Shown in pieces: positions 24,228 through 33,597 of a stretch of DNA of 64,000 bases. The DNA is taken from assembly GCF_001661915.1 (NCBI RefSeq), contig NZ_LYWY01000037.1, positions 1-64,000 of the forward strand, written 5' to 3'. Both the position numbers and the translations under genes were made by a program. Source of the DNA: Croceicoccus pelagius. Its GTDB lineage: Bacteria; Pseudomonadota; Alphaproteobacteria; Sphingomonadales; Sphingomonadaceae. The notes under the pieces were generated by a model. It worked only from the letters and a program-made list of their open reading frames with translations, did not search any database and was not told the DNA's origin. Each line of letters starts with the position of its first letter. Position 1 is the stretch's first letter.

Positions 24228-27113
24228 ATGGCAATCTTTCACTTCAGCGCAAAGGTCATCGGAAGGTCGAGCGGACGCAGTTCCGTGGCGGCGGCAGCCT
24301 ATCGTGCGGGCGAGCGGCTGCACGACGAGCGGATCGACCGCGATCATGATTTCACCAACAAGGCGGGCGTTCTTCATTCCGAAGTGATGCTGCCCAAAGG
24401 CGCGCCCGAGGCCTTCGCCGACCGGGCCACCTTGTGGAACGCGGTCGAGGCCGCCGAGAAGCGCAAGGATGCCCAGCTCGCCCGCGAGGTCGAGTTCGCC
24501 CTGCCCCGCGAACTGTCGAAGAAGGACAACATCAAGCTGGCGCGCGAGTTCGTGAAGGCGGAGTTCGTCGAGAAAGGCATGATCGCCGATTTCAATGTCC
24601 ATTGGGATATCGGCGAAGACGGCAAGGCCAAGCCCCATGCACATGTCATGCTGACCATGCGCGAGGTCACCAAGGACGGCTTTGGCGCGAAGGTGCGCGA
24701 CTGGAACAAGACGGCGCTGATCGAGCAATGGCGCGAGCGCTGGGCCGATCATGTGAACCGCGCACTCGCCGAACGCGACATCGATGTGCGGATCGATCAT
24801 CGCAGCCTGGAAGCGCAAGGCATTGCGCTGGAGCCGCAGGACAAGATTGGTCCCGCAGCCTCGCGCATCGGCGTGCGCGGACTGGAAGCCGAGCGGATCG
24901 AAGAACACCGTGCCATCGCGCAGCGCAATGGCGAACGGATCATCGCCAATCCGGCTTTGGCACTGGATGCGATCACGCACCAGCAGGCGACATTCACGAA
25001 ACGCGACCTAGCGGCCTTCGTTCACCGACACAGCGACGGCAAAGAACAGTTCGACGCGGCCTACAAAGCGGTGCGCGCATCACCCGACTTAATCGTCTTG
25101 GGCAAGGACGGACGCGGGCAGGATCGGTTCACGTCGCGCGCAATGATCGAGACCGAACAGCGGCTGCATCGCGCCGCAGATTCGATGGCGCAGCGCACCA
25201 AACACAGCGTCAATGATGTGCAGCGAAACGCCGCATTCGCTAGCGCCGGAAAGCGCGGCCTGGTCCTGTCCGGCGAACAGAAATCCGCCTTCGAGCATGT
25301 AACCAACAGCAAGGGTCTCGCGGTCGTGGTCGGCTATGCCGGGACCGGCAAAAGCGCCATGCTGGGCGTGGCGCGCGAGGCATGGGAAAGCGCGGGCTAC
25401 ACTGTGCGCGGGGCGGCCCTGTCCGGCATTGCCGCCGAGGGTCTGGAGAACGGCTCCGGCATCGCATCGCGCACTATCGCCAGCCTTGAGCATCAATGGG
25501 GCAAGGGACGCGAGCAACTCGCTTCGCGCGACGTGCTCGTCATTGACGAAGCGGGCATGGTCGGCACGCGCCAGATGGAGCGCGTGCTGTTCCATGCCGC
25601 CAAGGCCGGAGCCAAGGTTGTCCTGGTCGGCGACCAGCAGCAGCTTCAGGCGATCGAGGCTGGTGCGGCATTCCGGGCAATCCATGAATGTCACGGCGGG
25701 GTCGAGATCAGCGAGGTCCGCCGCCAGCTATCGGCATGGCAGCAGGATGCGACCCGGCACCTCGCCACGGGCCGAACGGGCGAAGCGATCCGCAGCTACG
25801 AGGAACGCGGCATGGTCCATGCCGCCGACACGCGCGAAGTCGCTCGGACAGAGCTGATCGAGCGTTGGGGTCGGGAGCGGCAGACCAACCCCGACGACAG
25901 CCGGATCATCCTTACCCACACCAATGACGAGGTGCGCGAGCTGAACCAGATGGCGCGCGAAAAAATGCGCGCAGATGGCGCACTGGGTGCCGATGCCGCG
26001 ATCAGGGCGGCGCGTGGCGAGCGGCAATTTGCATCGGGCGACCGCATCATCTTCCTGCGCAACGAGCGCGGGTTTGGCGTCAAGAACGGCACGCTGGGCA
26101 CGGTTGCAATGACAAGTGCCCAAAGCATGGCCGTTCGCACCGACGATGGGCGCGAAGTTACCTTCGACACCAGGGACTACGCCCACATAGATCACGGCTA
26201 CGCGGCCACGATCCACAAGGCGCAGGGGATGACTGTGGACCGCACGCATGTGCTCGCCACGCCGGGTATGGACAGCCATTCTGCCTATGTCGCCATGTCG
26301 CGCCATCGCGAGGGGCTGGCGCTGCACTATGGGCGCGATGACTTTGCTGACCAGTCCAAGCTTGTCCGATTGCTAAGCCGGGAGCGCGGGAAGGACATGG
26401 CGGGCGACTACAAGCCCGAACAGGCCTTCGCCGAACTACGCGGCATCAGCTTCCGCGAGCGGGTCATGGAGATGGTTCTGCAGGTGCCGCAAAAGGCCAA
26501 ATCCATCTTTGGTAACTTCCGCCCGCAGGCCCGCCAGCTTGAACCGCTTCCAGCACAGTCGAACACGCAGAACGACCAGCGCCGCGCGGTCGAACGCTAC
26601 GCCCGCGCGCTTGGCGATATCGGCACGATGCAGGTCCAGGGCTTGCCCGTGCTCCCGCACCAGAGGGACGCGCTTGAGAAGGCAGGCAGAGCACTCGAAG
26701 CGATCCGGCCCCATGCCGCCACCGATCTCGCCAAGGCGCTGGATCGGCATCCTGAGTTGATCGCTGAGGCCGCTGGCGGGCGCAGCCAGGAAGCCATGCG
26801 CGCCATGAGCCAAGAGGCTGCCGTGCGTACCGATCCGGCGTTGCGATCCGAGCGCTTCGTCAGCGACTGGCAGGGACTGAGCACAGCGCGCCAGCAACTT
26901 GAGCAGCAAGGCGACCGTGCAGGCGCGGCCCGTGTGTCGGCCAAGCTAACCGAACTTGCGAAGGGGCTTGAACGCGATCCGCAGGTCGAAGGCCTGCTGC
27001 GCGGCAGGACCCGAGAACTCGGCATTGATCCCAAGCCCGAACGCAGCATCGCCAACGAACTCACCGCAACCCTCAGTCGCGAGCGCACCCGCGCTTTCGA
27101 CATGGGCATTTAG
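24228..27113 (+). CDS. traA: Ti-type conjugative transfer relaxase TraA
   Basis: This 961-residue relaxase-helicase nicks oriT and unwinds the transferred strand. The MobA/MobL relaxase domain starts MAIFHFSAKVIGRSSGRS, with candidate nucleophile Y25 and metal-binding H125, H137 and H139 (KPHAHVMLT). The RecD2-like helicase follows, with Walker A GYAGTGKS, VIDEAGMVGTRQM and the late motif GYAATIHKAQGMTVD. A helical C-terminus completes it. I chose the ATG at 24228 because the 13 residues upstream lie in oriT. The protein is slightly shorter than Ti TraA (about 1100) but all domains are present. Confidence 0.94.
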   Translation: MAIFHFSAKVIGRSSGRSSVAAAAYRAGERLHDERIDRDHDFTNKAGVLHSEVMLPKGAPEAFADRATLWNAVEAAEKRKDAQLAREVEFALPRELSKKDNIKLAREFVKAEFVEKGMIADFNVHWDIGEDGKAKPHAHVMLTMREVTKDGFGAKVRDWNKTALIEQWRERWADHVNRALAERDIDVRIDHRSLEAQGIALEPQDKIGPAASRIGVRGLEAERIEEHRAIAQRNGERIIANPALALDAITHQQATFTKRDLAAFVHRHSDGKEQFDAAYKAVRASPDLIVLGKDGRGQDRFTSRAMIETEQRLHRAADSMAQRTKHSVNDVQRNAAFASAGKRGLVLSGEQKSAFEHVTNSKGLAVVVGYAGTGKSAMLGVAREAWESAGYTVRGAALSGIAAEGLENGSGIASRTIASLEHQWGKGREQLASRDVLVIDEAGMVGTRQMERVLFHAAKAGAKVVLVGDQQQLQAIEAGAAFRAIHECHGGVEISEVRRQLSAWQQDATRHLATGRTGEAIRSYEERGMVHAADTREVARTELIERWGRERQTNPDDSRIILTHTNDEVRELNQMAREKMRADGALGADAAIRAARGERQFASGDRIIFLRNERGFGVKNGTLGTVAMTSAQSMAVRTDDGREVTFDTRDYAHIDHGYAATIHKAQGMTVDRTHVLATPGMDSHSAYVAMSRHREGLALHYGRDDFADQSKLVRLLSRERGKDMAGDYKPEQAFAELRGISFRERVMEMVLQVPQKAKSIFGNFRPQARQLEPLPAQSNTQNDQRRAVERYARALGDIGTMQVQGLPVLPHQRDALEKAGRALEAIRPHAATDLAKALDRHPELIAEAAGGRSQEAMRAMSQEAAVRTDPALRSERFVSDWQGLSTARQQLEQQGDRAGAARVSAKLTELAKGLERDPQVEGLLRGRTRELGIDPKPERSIANELTATLSRERTRAFDMGI

Positions 27114-27123
27114 GAGAACCAAC

Positions 27124-27897
27124 ATGGAAGACGAACACATTGAAGAAGTGCAACTGGACCTAGAAGTTGAGGAACCAGCCGCCACGCAGACGGGGCCAGA
27201 GGCGGCGCAAGAGTCCGATCCGGCAACGGAAGCCTTCGCCCGCCTCGAAGGGGAAATGGCGATGGTGCGCCATACCGTCCAAAACATGGCCAGGGAGCGA
27301 GCCGACATCGTAATCCCGGACTACACGGCAACGCTTGGCCAGATGGCCGATCAGCTGGCACAGGTCTCCAAGACGCTGACCGCAATCGGCAACAAGCCCG
27401 CCATCGAGCTGACCCCGGAAGACATTGCAGTTCAGATCAAACGCGCCTCGCTCGACATGCTGCGCGATGCCAGCGACCTGTTCCGGCACGGGCGCAAAGA
27501 CCTGGACCTTGCAACCGGTCGGCTCGCCGCAATTGTGGGTCGCGTCCACACTGAGGACGAGCAGAAGCGCCAGACTTGGCGCTTTGCAGGCATGGGGTTG
27601 GCTGCCGGTATGCTGCTATGGTCGATCCTGCCCGGCACCATTGCCCGCGCCATGCCCGAAAGCTGGCATTGGCCAGAATGGATGGCGGAAAGAGCTCTCG
27701 GGGAGTCGTCGCGGTGGAACGCGGGCAGCAGGATGATGCAGAGTGCCGATCCTCTCGCGTGGCAAGTCCTTGTTGCGGCGGCTGACATGCAGCGAGATAA
27801 CCGGGACAAGATTGAAGATTGCAGGAAGCGTGCGAATTCGAGCGGGAAGAACGTATCCTGCACACTCCAGATTCGGGCGCAAAACGGAGACGATTAG
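27124..27897 (+). CDS. DUF6118-like membrane protein downstream of traA
   Basis: The 257-residue protein follows traA by 10 bp. It has an acidic N-terminus (1-35), a long helical region (40-150) and one probable transmembrane helix (about 152-175, WRFAGMGLAAGMLLWSILPG). Proteins of this type regularly follow traA on sphingomonad mobile elements (DUF6118 from memory). The C-terminal part with C232 and C246 is probably on the far side of the membrane. A transfer-related function is plausible but unproven. Confidence 0.7.
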   Translation: MEDEHIEEVQLDLEVEEPAATQTGPEAAQESDPATEAFARLEGEMAMVRHTVQNMARERADIVIPDYTATLGQMADQLAQVSKTLTAIGNKPAIELTPEDIAVQIKRASLDMLRDASDLFRHGRKDLDLATGRLAAIVGRVHTEDEQKRQTWRFAGMGLAAGMLLWSILPGTIARAMPESWHWPEWMAERALGESSRWNAGSRMMQSADPLAWQVLVAAADMQRDNRDKIEDCRKRANSSGKNVSCTLQIRAQNGDD

Positions 27898-27973
27898 CGC
27901 GCCGAAAACCGCCTTCACGCACCAAGAAGCGTCCCGGAAAGCCCCAGAATGTGCTGGAAAAGCCCGCACATTG

Positions 27974-27994
27974 TGTGGGGTCAATCGTAGGAAC
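27974..27994. other. Possible integrase arm-type site, right copy
   Basis: TGTGGGGTC, seven bases, GGAAC, the same arrangement as at 9091-9111. It lies 55 bp inside the right att core. Confidence 0.4.
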
Positions 27995-28049
27995 GTTTTC
28001 TACAACTCTGCCAAAATCTGTTTAAAAACAACGCGCTAAGGCAGTTGAC

Positions 28050-28126
<77 letters not shown>

Positions 28127-28257
28127 GCGGTTCCTTGTGGAACGAGCCAGCCGCTTAACAGCACTCGGCGGCGCTTGCCAGTATATTTGCGCCGGTAATT
28201 TCTGCCCGGATGCACACGTTAGCAGTTTTTCAACGCTGTCCTGCCACGTTAACCTCC

Positions 28258-28635
28258 ATGAGCGCAGTTCAGGACTTTCCGATCGACGATGCAGGCAACC
28301 CGGTTGGGTGCGAGGAAGACGTTCTCGCCGCACGCTGGGCCGCGATGCATCAGGCCGCAGACGCGATTGCCAAGATGCTTGGCCAGTCGGGGGCGGGATC
28401 GGAACGTGCCATGTCGCTCTATCCCGTCGGTCTTCCCGGCGGGGATCTTGCCGAGCTGGAAGAAGCGACCGGCGATCTTCACGCGATGATGGAGCAGGGG
28501 CTCTATGCCATCCTGCGCGCGCGGGAAAACGGGGCGGAGGCAAAGGTCGCGGCCAAGACGCTGCTCACCCGCTTTGAGAATCGCCGGCGCGCATTGCTGA
28601 GCCAGGAGCGCGAGCAGGCAGACCTCGCCGCCTGA
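28258..28635 (+). CDS. hypothetical protein, 125 aa
   Basis: The product (MSAVQDFPIDDAGNPVGCEE...) is a soluble, mainly helical protein without a recognised family. The ATG at 28258 is preferred over an upstream in-frame start. It is the first chromosomal gene beyond the tRNA and lies 65 bp before mmcB in the same direction. Its tail (RRRALLSQEREQADLAA) suggests a coiled helix. Confidence 0.7.
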   Translation: MSAVQDFPIDDAGNPVGCEEDVLAARWAAMHQAADAIAKMLGQSGAGSERAMSLYPVGLPGGDLAELEEATGDLHAMMEQGLYAILRARENGAEAKVAAKTLLTRFENRRRALLSQEREQADLAA

Positions 28636-28700
28636 CAGGTTTTGCACGGCAGACGTTACGACGCTTGCCATGTTCTCATTTCGTTCCCTACAATCGCGGC

Positions 28701-29213
28701 ATGATCGAATCAGCCGCCATTCCCATTCGCGAACCCACAATCGACACGCTGGCCGGGGCCGCCGCCGTTGCGCAGGGCATAGGGCGCCTCATGGCGCGCA
28801 ACGATATCTGGACCATACCCGAAATGCCGCTGGTGGGCGGCAGGCGAGCCGACCTGATGGGCATCGATTCGCGCGGCAAGGTCGTGATCGTGGAGATCAA
28901 GGTGTCGCGCGCCGACCTGCTCGGCGATGGGAAGTGGACCGATTATCTCGAACATTGTGACAGGTTCTATTGGGGCCTTTCGCCCGATCTCGACCGGCAG
29001 TGCCTCGAAAGCGCGGACTTCCTGCCCGAACGCTGCGGCGTGATCGTGGCGGACAGCTATGACGCCGAAATCCTGCGTCCTGCCCCCCTGCTGAAGCTGG
29101 CGCCGGCGCGGCGGCGGGCGGAAGTGGAGCGGCTGGCGCGATGCGCCATGCGGCGGCGGCAGGTCGATTTCGATCCGCACTGCGCGCCGTGGGGCGGCGA
29201 GCACTCGGGCTGA
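28701..29213 (+). CDS. mmcB: MmcB family DNA repair protein
   Basis: This 170-residue protein matches MmcB, an alphaproteobacterial damage-induced repair factor. The PD-(D/E)xK nuclease-like core is visible: GGRRADLMGID, then KVVIVEIKVSRADLLGD, giving D and ExK residues. GKWTDYLEHCDRFYWGLSP is another family mark. The start MIESAAIP is chosen at 28701. No SOS box was identified with confidence. The length is typical. Confidence 0.88.
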   Translation: MIESAAIPIREPTIDTLAGAAAVAQGIGRLMARNDIWTIPEMPLVGGRRADLMGIDSRGKVVIVEIKVSRADLLGDGKWTDYLEHCDRFYWGLSPDLDRQCLESADFLPERCGVIVADSYDAEILRPAPLLKLAPARRRAEVERLARCAMRRRQVDFDPHCAPWGGEHSG

Positions 29214-29283
29214 ATAGGCGCAGGTCGGGCACAACCGGTCGACCCGCTTTCTTCACGCGCGCAATACCGGTAAACCGTCCCGC

Positions 29284-30036
29284 ATGGACGGAATCATGAC
29301 GACTGGCGCGTTGATCGCCATCGCGGCTTCTGCAGCGGCGATGACGGTGATCGTCGGCGTGCGCTATCTGCTGACGAGCGGCGCTTTCGCACTGGCGACG
29401 CGGTCGGTTCGGCCCGGACTATACAAGGGGCTCGACAGCCAGATCGGCAAGGAAATTCGCTGGTCGCTGCTGTCTGCCGCGATCTACGGCATCCCCGCCG
29501 GCGTCGTCGCGTGGGGCTGGCAGGAGAGGGGCTGGACGCAGATCTACGCCGATCCTGCCGCAATGCCGTTGTGGTGGATGCCGGTCTCGCTGGTGGTCTA
29601 TCTCTTCGCGCACGACACCTGGTTCTACTGGACCCACCGCTGGATGCATGCGCCGCGTCCGTTTCGCATCGCGCACGCGGTCCACCATGCCAGCCGCCCG
29701 CCCACGGCATGGGCCGCGATGGCGTTTCACCCGATCGAAGCGATTACCGGCGCGGTAGTGATCCCCGCACTCGTCTTCTTCGTACCGATCCATGTGGGCG
29801 TTCTGGCCGGGGTGCTTGCGATCATGACCGTGATGGGCGTAACCAACCACATGGGCTGGGAAATCTTTCCACGCGCGCTTGTTCATTCGCGCTTAGGGAG
29901 CGTGCTGATAACGGCCAGTCATCATCAGGTTCACCACGAGAAGTATCGATGCAATTACGGGCTCTATTTCCGGTTCTGGGACCGGCTTTGCGGAACGGAC
30001 GCGGGACTGGCAAAGCCGGGCTGGGACGGGCGGTGA
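29284..30036 (+). CDS. sterol desaturase/fatty acid hydroxylase family protein
   Basis: The 250-residue integral membrane protein carries the histidine clusters of the di-iron hydroxylase superfamily: H110-D-x3-W-x2-H118 with H122, H131-x2-H134-H135, and H213-H214-x2-H217-H218. There are about four transmembrane helices (10-30, 62-80, 95-112, 155-190). The substrate could be a fatty acid, sterol-like lipid or carotenoid and is not decidable. The gene ends overlapping the next by GTGA. Confidence 0.88.
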   Translation: MDGIMTTGALIAIAASAAAMTVIVGVRYLLTSGAFALATRSVRPGLYKGLDSQIGKEIRWSLLSAAIYGIPAGVVAWGWQERGWTQIYADPAAMPLWWMPVSLVVYLFAHDTWFYWTHRWMHAPRPFRIAHAVHHASRPPTAWAAMAFHPIEAITGAVVIPALVFFVPIHVGVLAGVLAIMTVMGVTNHMGWEIFPRALVHSRLGSVLITASHHQVHHEKYRCNYGLYFRFWDRLCGTDAGLAKPGWDGR

Positions 30037-30467
30037 AGATGCGCCGTCTTCTGCTGCCGCTGGCCGCCCTGCCGCTGATTGGTGCCACGCCCAAGGCGGG
30101 TGCGGATATCGATGTCATGGTATCGAACATGCGGTCCGGGGACGGACAGGTCTTCGCGTGCCTGGCCCCGGCCAAGGATTCGTTTCCCGACTGCAAGGGC
30201 ACGGGCGGCAAAGACATGAAGATCCCTGCGACCGAGGCAGGGCACTTCACGTTTCGCAACGTCGTACCCGGCCATTACGCAATTGCGATCATCCATGACG
30301 AAAACGGCAACGGCAAGATCGACAAGGCGCTGATGATCCCGAAGGAAGGCTTCGGCTTTTCGCGCGACGCGCCGGTCCGCATGGGTCCGCCGCCCTTCAA
30401 GGCTGCCGCTTTCGATGTTGGAAGCGAGGACGTTACCCAGCCGATCAAGATGCGCTATATCCTCTAA
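30033..30467 (+). CDS. DUF2141 domain-containing secreted protein
   Basis: This 144-residue protein has a signal peptide (MRRLLLPLAALPLIGATP) and the DUF2141 beta-sandwich, with the marks HFTFRNVVPGHYAIAIIHDENGNGKIDKA and PKEGFGFS. The DENGNGKID segment looks like a calcium-binding loop. The GTG at 30033 overlaps the previous stop; the ATG two codons later is equally possible. It is presumably periplasmic. Function is unknown. Confidence 0.85.
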   Translation: MKMRRLLLPLAALPLIGATPKAGADIDVMVSNMRSGDGQVFACLAPAKDSFPDCKGTGGKDMKIPATEAGHFTFRNVVPGHYAIAIIHDENGNGKIDKALMIPKEGFGFSRDAPVRMGPPPFKAAAFDVGSEDVTQPIKMRYIL

Positions 30468-30492
30468 ACCGCGCCTACCCGGAGAAGATGCC

Positions 30493-31371
30493 TTGCCCGA
30501 AATGCCGCTACTGCTGCGCTCGGTCCTCTATATGCCCGGCTCGAATGCGCGTGCGATCGCCAAGGCGCGCACGCTCGACGCCGATGCCGTAGTAATGGAC
30601 CTCGAAGACGCCGTCGCGCCCGAAGCGAAGGCCGAAGCGCGCAAGCTGATTGCCGAAGCGCTTCACGAAGGCGGCTTCGGATCGCGGTACCGCGTAGTGC
30701 GGATCAATGCGCTTTCGACCGAGTGGGGCGCAGACGACATCGCCTCGATGAAAGGCGTGCCGCTCGATGCGATTCTTGCGCCCAAGGTCTGCAGCGCGGC
30801 TGACGTGGCGCGGCTTTCCGTTGCCATGCGCGATGCGGCTTTCGGGCCCGAAGTCGCGCTGTGGGCCATGATCGAAACCCCCGAGGCGATTTTGAAGCTG
30901 TCGGAGATCGCGGCTGCGGCGAAAGACAGCCCGCTGGCCTGTTTCGTCCTCGGCCTCAACGATCTTGCCAAGGATACCGGCATCGCGCAGCTGCCCGGAA
31001 GGGCCGCGTTCCAGCCGGTCCTGACGATGAGCGTGATCGCCGCCCGCGCCCACGGTCTCGCCGTGATCGACGGCGTCTGCAACGCGCTGGATGACGAGGC
31101 ACGCCTTGTCGCCGAGTGCGAGCAGGCGCGCGATGGCGGGTTCGACGGCAAGACGCTGATCCACCCCAAGCAGGTCGAACCGGCCAATAGGGTCTTTGCG
31201 CCGACCGAGGACGACGTCGCCGAAGCACGCGCGATCGTCGATGCTTTTGCCGATCCTGCGAACGCCGGCGAAGGGGCGCTGCGCGTGAACGGCAAGATGG
31301 CCGAACGGCTACATCTTCTGCAGGCCGAAAAGTGCCTTTTGCGGGCACAAGTCATTGCGGACAGGCGATAA
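30493..31371 (+). CDS. HpcH/HpaI aldolase/citrate lyase family protein (CitE-like CoA ester lyase)
   Basis: This roughly 292-residue TIM-barrel enzyme belongs to the CitE-like group acting on acyl-CoA esters such as malyl-CoA. Family motifs are VLYMPGSNARAIAKA, the metal site DLEDAVAPEAK, and later FDGKTLIHPKQVEPANRVF. GGAG at 30481-30484 favours the TTG start at 30493 (spacing 8) over the ATG at 30502. The exact substrate (citramalyl-, malyl- or methylmalyl-CoA) cannot be told. Confidence 0.88.
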   Translation: MPEMPLLLRSVLYMPGSNARAIAKARTLDADAVVMDLEDAVAPEAKAEARKLIAEALHEGGFGSRYRVVRINALSTEWGADDIASMKGVPLDAILAPKVCSAADVARLSVAMRDAAFGPEVALWAMIETPEAILKLSEIAAAAKDSPLACFVLGLNDLAKDTGIAQLPGRAAFQPVLTMSVIAARAHGLAVIDGVCNALDDEARLVAECEQARDGGFDGKTLIHPKQVEPANRVFAPTEDDVAEARAIVDAFADPANAGEGALRVNGKMAERLHLLQAEKCLLRAQVIADRR

Positions 31372-31498
31372 ACTTATATCAACTCCAATAGGGTTAATTT
31401 AACACCCCGTTTACCCTTTCCAGCCATACTTGCCCCTCCAGAAAGGCGCAGGCGGTCTCTCGTCTGACCGAAATCTGGGTGGCTTCGGGGGTATCGAC

Positions 31499-32347
31499 AT
31501 GGACACGGTGAAAGGCGGCTTCGACGACTGGCTCGGCGCCGGCGACACTCTCGAACTTGCCGGTTACGAGGAACAGATCGCCGAGGAACCCCGCGACGCC
31601 GGACCCAACGCGCCTCCCCCCGCCATCGGCCAGGACGAGCGCCGGATGCAGGTGCGCGCCTACAACCTGTGGGCGGACCTTCTCGGCTACCGCGCCTATC
31701 CCGACATTCGCGATCTCGACGCTTCGGGCGATCCCGATTTTGCCGATTTCTCGATCCTGCTCGACTTTTCGAGCGGCATCGAGGACCCGACCGTGATGCA
31801 CCTTGGCCGCCGCCTTGCCGAAGAATGCGGTGCCACCGGCACGCATGTAATCGGCCAGCTTTCCGACGTTCCGGCAGGGTCACTGCTGTCGCGCATCACC
31901 GATCACTACGTCCAGATTCTCGCCCGCCAGGCCCCGATTGGGTTCGAGGCGGAATTCGTCAACCGTCGCGGCGCACTGATCGTCTATCGCGGCATCCTGC
32001 TCCCCTTCTCCAGCGACGATCGCAAGATCGATCACATCTACGGGGTACTGAACTGGAAGGAAGTGGCCGATACCGGCATCGCCGATCTCGTGTCGGGCGA
32101 ATTGGCAGGTGCCTTCCTTCAGGCAGGCGAAGGCGCAGTCCGCGCCGAAGACCCGCTGCCAGCTCCGCTCTCGCGCCGTCTTCGTGCGATCACGCCGACA
32201 GGGTTCGACGCGCTTGACGACGATGGGCCGGAATTCACGCTGCTGATGGCGCGCCGGATGTCCTCGGGCAATGTCGCGCTGCTGGGCGAGATTCCGTTCG
32301 ATCCGGCACTGATGCGCCAGGCCGCGAACAAGCTTCAAGGCCGCTAA
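31499..32347 (+). CDS. PAS domain-containing protein (PAS_5-like)
   Basis: The 282-residue cytosolic protein contains a stretch (about 45-200) with DEERRM-like start, ILLDFSSGIEDPTVMHLGRR, GSLLSRITDHYVQI and GFEAEFVNRRGALIVYRGI. I recognise this as the alphaproteobacterial PAS_5-type sensor domain. No effector domain follows, so it may act through protein contacts. The start at 31499 gives MDTVKGGFD; upstream residues look non-coding. It lies just before the App1 gene, possibly cotranscribed. Confidence 0.75.
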   Translation: MDTVKGGFDDWLGAGDTLELAGYEEQIAEEPRDAGPNAPPPAIGQDERRMQVRAYNLWADLLGYRAYPDIRDLDASGDPDFADFSILLDFSSGIEDPTVMHLGRRLAEECGATGTHVIGQLSDVPAGSLLSRITDHYVQILARQAPIGFEAEFVNRRGALIVYRGILLPFSSDDRKIDHIYGVLNWKEVADTGIADLVSGELAGAFLQAGEGAVRAEDPLPAPLSRRLRAITPTGFDALDDDGPEFTLLMARRMSSGNVALLGEIPFDPALMRQAANKLQGR

Positions 32348-32382
32348 AGGGCACAAAACGCCTTCGGCCCCGTTGGTCGGAT

Positions 32383-33516
32383 ATGCCTTTCTTCGGACAC
32401 CCGCCCCACGTCTTTCCCTATTTCGGCCATCGGAACGCCAACCGCCTGACGATCACCGCCCGCGCGCTGCGCGCCCGCGAACCGAGTTGGGACCACCAGA
32501 GCGATCTTGCCAAGATCCGCGCGCTCTGGTCTCAATTCGCGTCCAAGGAACACCCGCGTCTGCCCGTCTCGCTAGTGATCGGAGCGCCCGACGGCAGCGA
32601 GTGGCGACACGAAGGCGTCACCAATGACGAAGGCTTTGTCCGGTTCGATATCGAGATCGACGGCTGGGGCCTTCCCGCGACAACCGCGTGGGAGACCGTT
32701 CGGTTCGAATGGTACAACGCCAGGGGCGCGCAGAGTGCTGAAGGCTACGTGCTCGCCCCCGGCACCGATGCGAAGCTTGGCGTCATCTCCGACATCGACG
32801 ACACGATCATCGAGACTGGCATTACCGGTGGCATCTCAAACGTCGCGCGCAACTGGCGACGCTTGCTGGCAACAATGCCCTCTGATCGGACGAAAGTGCC
32901 CGGCGCGGGCAAGCTTTACGGCAATCTGGCCGGTGCGATTGCGGACCCAAGCGCGGACAGGGACAAACCCGGCACCCGCCGCATCGCCACGCAGCGGCCG
33001 TTTTTCTATGTCTCCTCCAGCCCGTGGAACCTGTTCCATTACCTCGTCGCTTTCATGGAATCGCGCTCGCTTCCGATCGGTCCGATCCATCTGCGCGACT
33101 GGGGCTTCAACCGTGCGACGCTGGGTTCATCGGGTCACGGACTTCACAAGCGCATGGCGGCAACCGCGCTGCTCGAAGCCTATCCGCACATGCGCTTTGC
33201 GCTGATCGGCGACGATACGCAGGGCGATCTGATCGCCTTTTCGGAAATCGCGATGGAGAATCCGGGCCGGGTGGCCGCGATCTTCATCCGCATGAACGGC
33301 GAACCGCACACCCCCGAAGAACTGGCCGCCAAGGCACATATCGAGGACGCGAATATCCCCCTCTGGCTTGGCGACAGCTTCGACGTGGGCGCCGATTTCC
33401 TTGACCGCATCGGCGTTTCGCCGGTGGGCGATACCGCGCAGATCGTGGAGACCATCGAGGAAGAAGGCCCCGCCGCAGGCCCGTCCGATTTAGCACAATC
33501 CGCCCAAGACGCTTGA
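32383..33516 (+). CDS. App1 family phosphatase (DUF2183)
   Basis: This 377-residue protein carries the HAD-like catalytic motif SDIDDTIIETGITG typical of App1 phosphatidate phosphatases, followed by FYVSSSPWNLFHYL, RDWG, and GDDTQGDLIAF, the later HAD motifs. The N-terminal domain (1-125) is the family beta-rich extension. Expected substrates are phosphatidic acid-like lipids. All HAD aspartates are present. Confidence 0.9.
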   Translation: MPFFGHPPHVFPYFGHRNANRLTITARALRAREPSWDHQSDLAKIRALWSQFASKEHPRLPVSLVIGAPDGSEWRHEGVTNDEGFVRFDIEIDGWGLPATTAWETVRFEWYNARGAQSAEGYVLAPGTDAKLGVISDIDDTIIETGITGGISNVARNWRRLLATMPSDRTKVPGAGKLYGNLAGAIADPSADRDKPGTRRIATQRPFFYVSSSPWNLFHYLVAFMESRSLPIGPIHLRDWGFNRATLGSSGHGLHKRMAATALLEAYPHMRFALIGDDTQGDLIAFSEIAMENPGRVAAIFIRMNGEPHTPEELAAKAHIEDANIPLWLGDSFDVGADFLDRIGVSPVGDTAQIVETIEEEGPAAGPSDLAQSAQDA

Positions 33517-33597
33517 GCCTGTGGCCATCCCGGCTTAATCCCCCGTTCAGCGCCCGACGGCCAATCCGGCAAGCAGACGTCCGGACGCCAGGCAGAC

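Noticed and set aside
24228-27113. Full conjugative element (ICE)
   Set aside because: No VirB/Trb secretion or large VirD4-type coupling protein genes lie within the boundaries.
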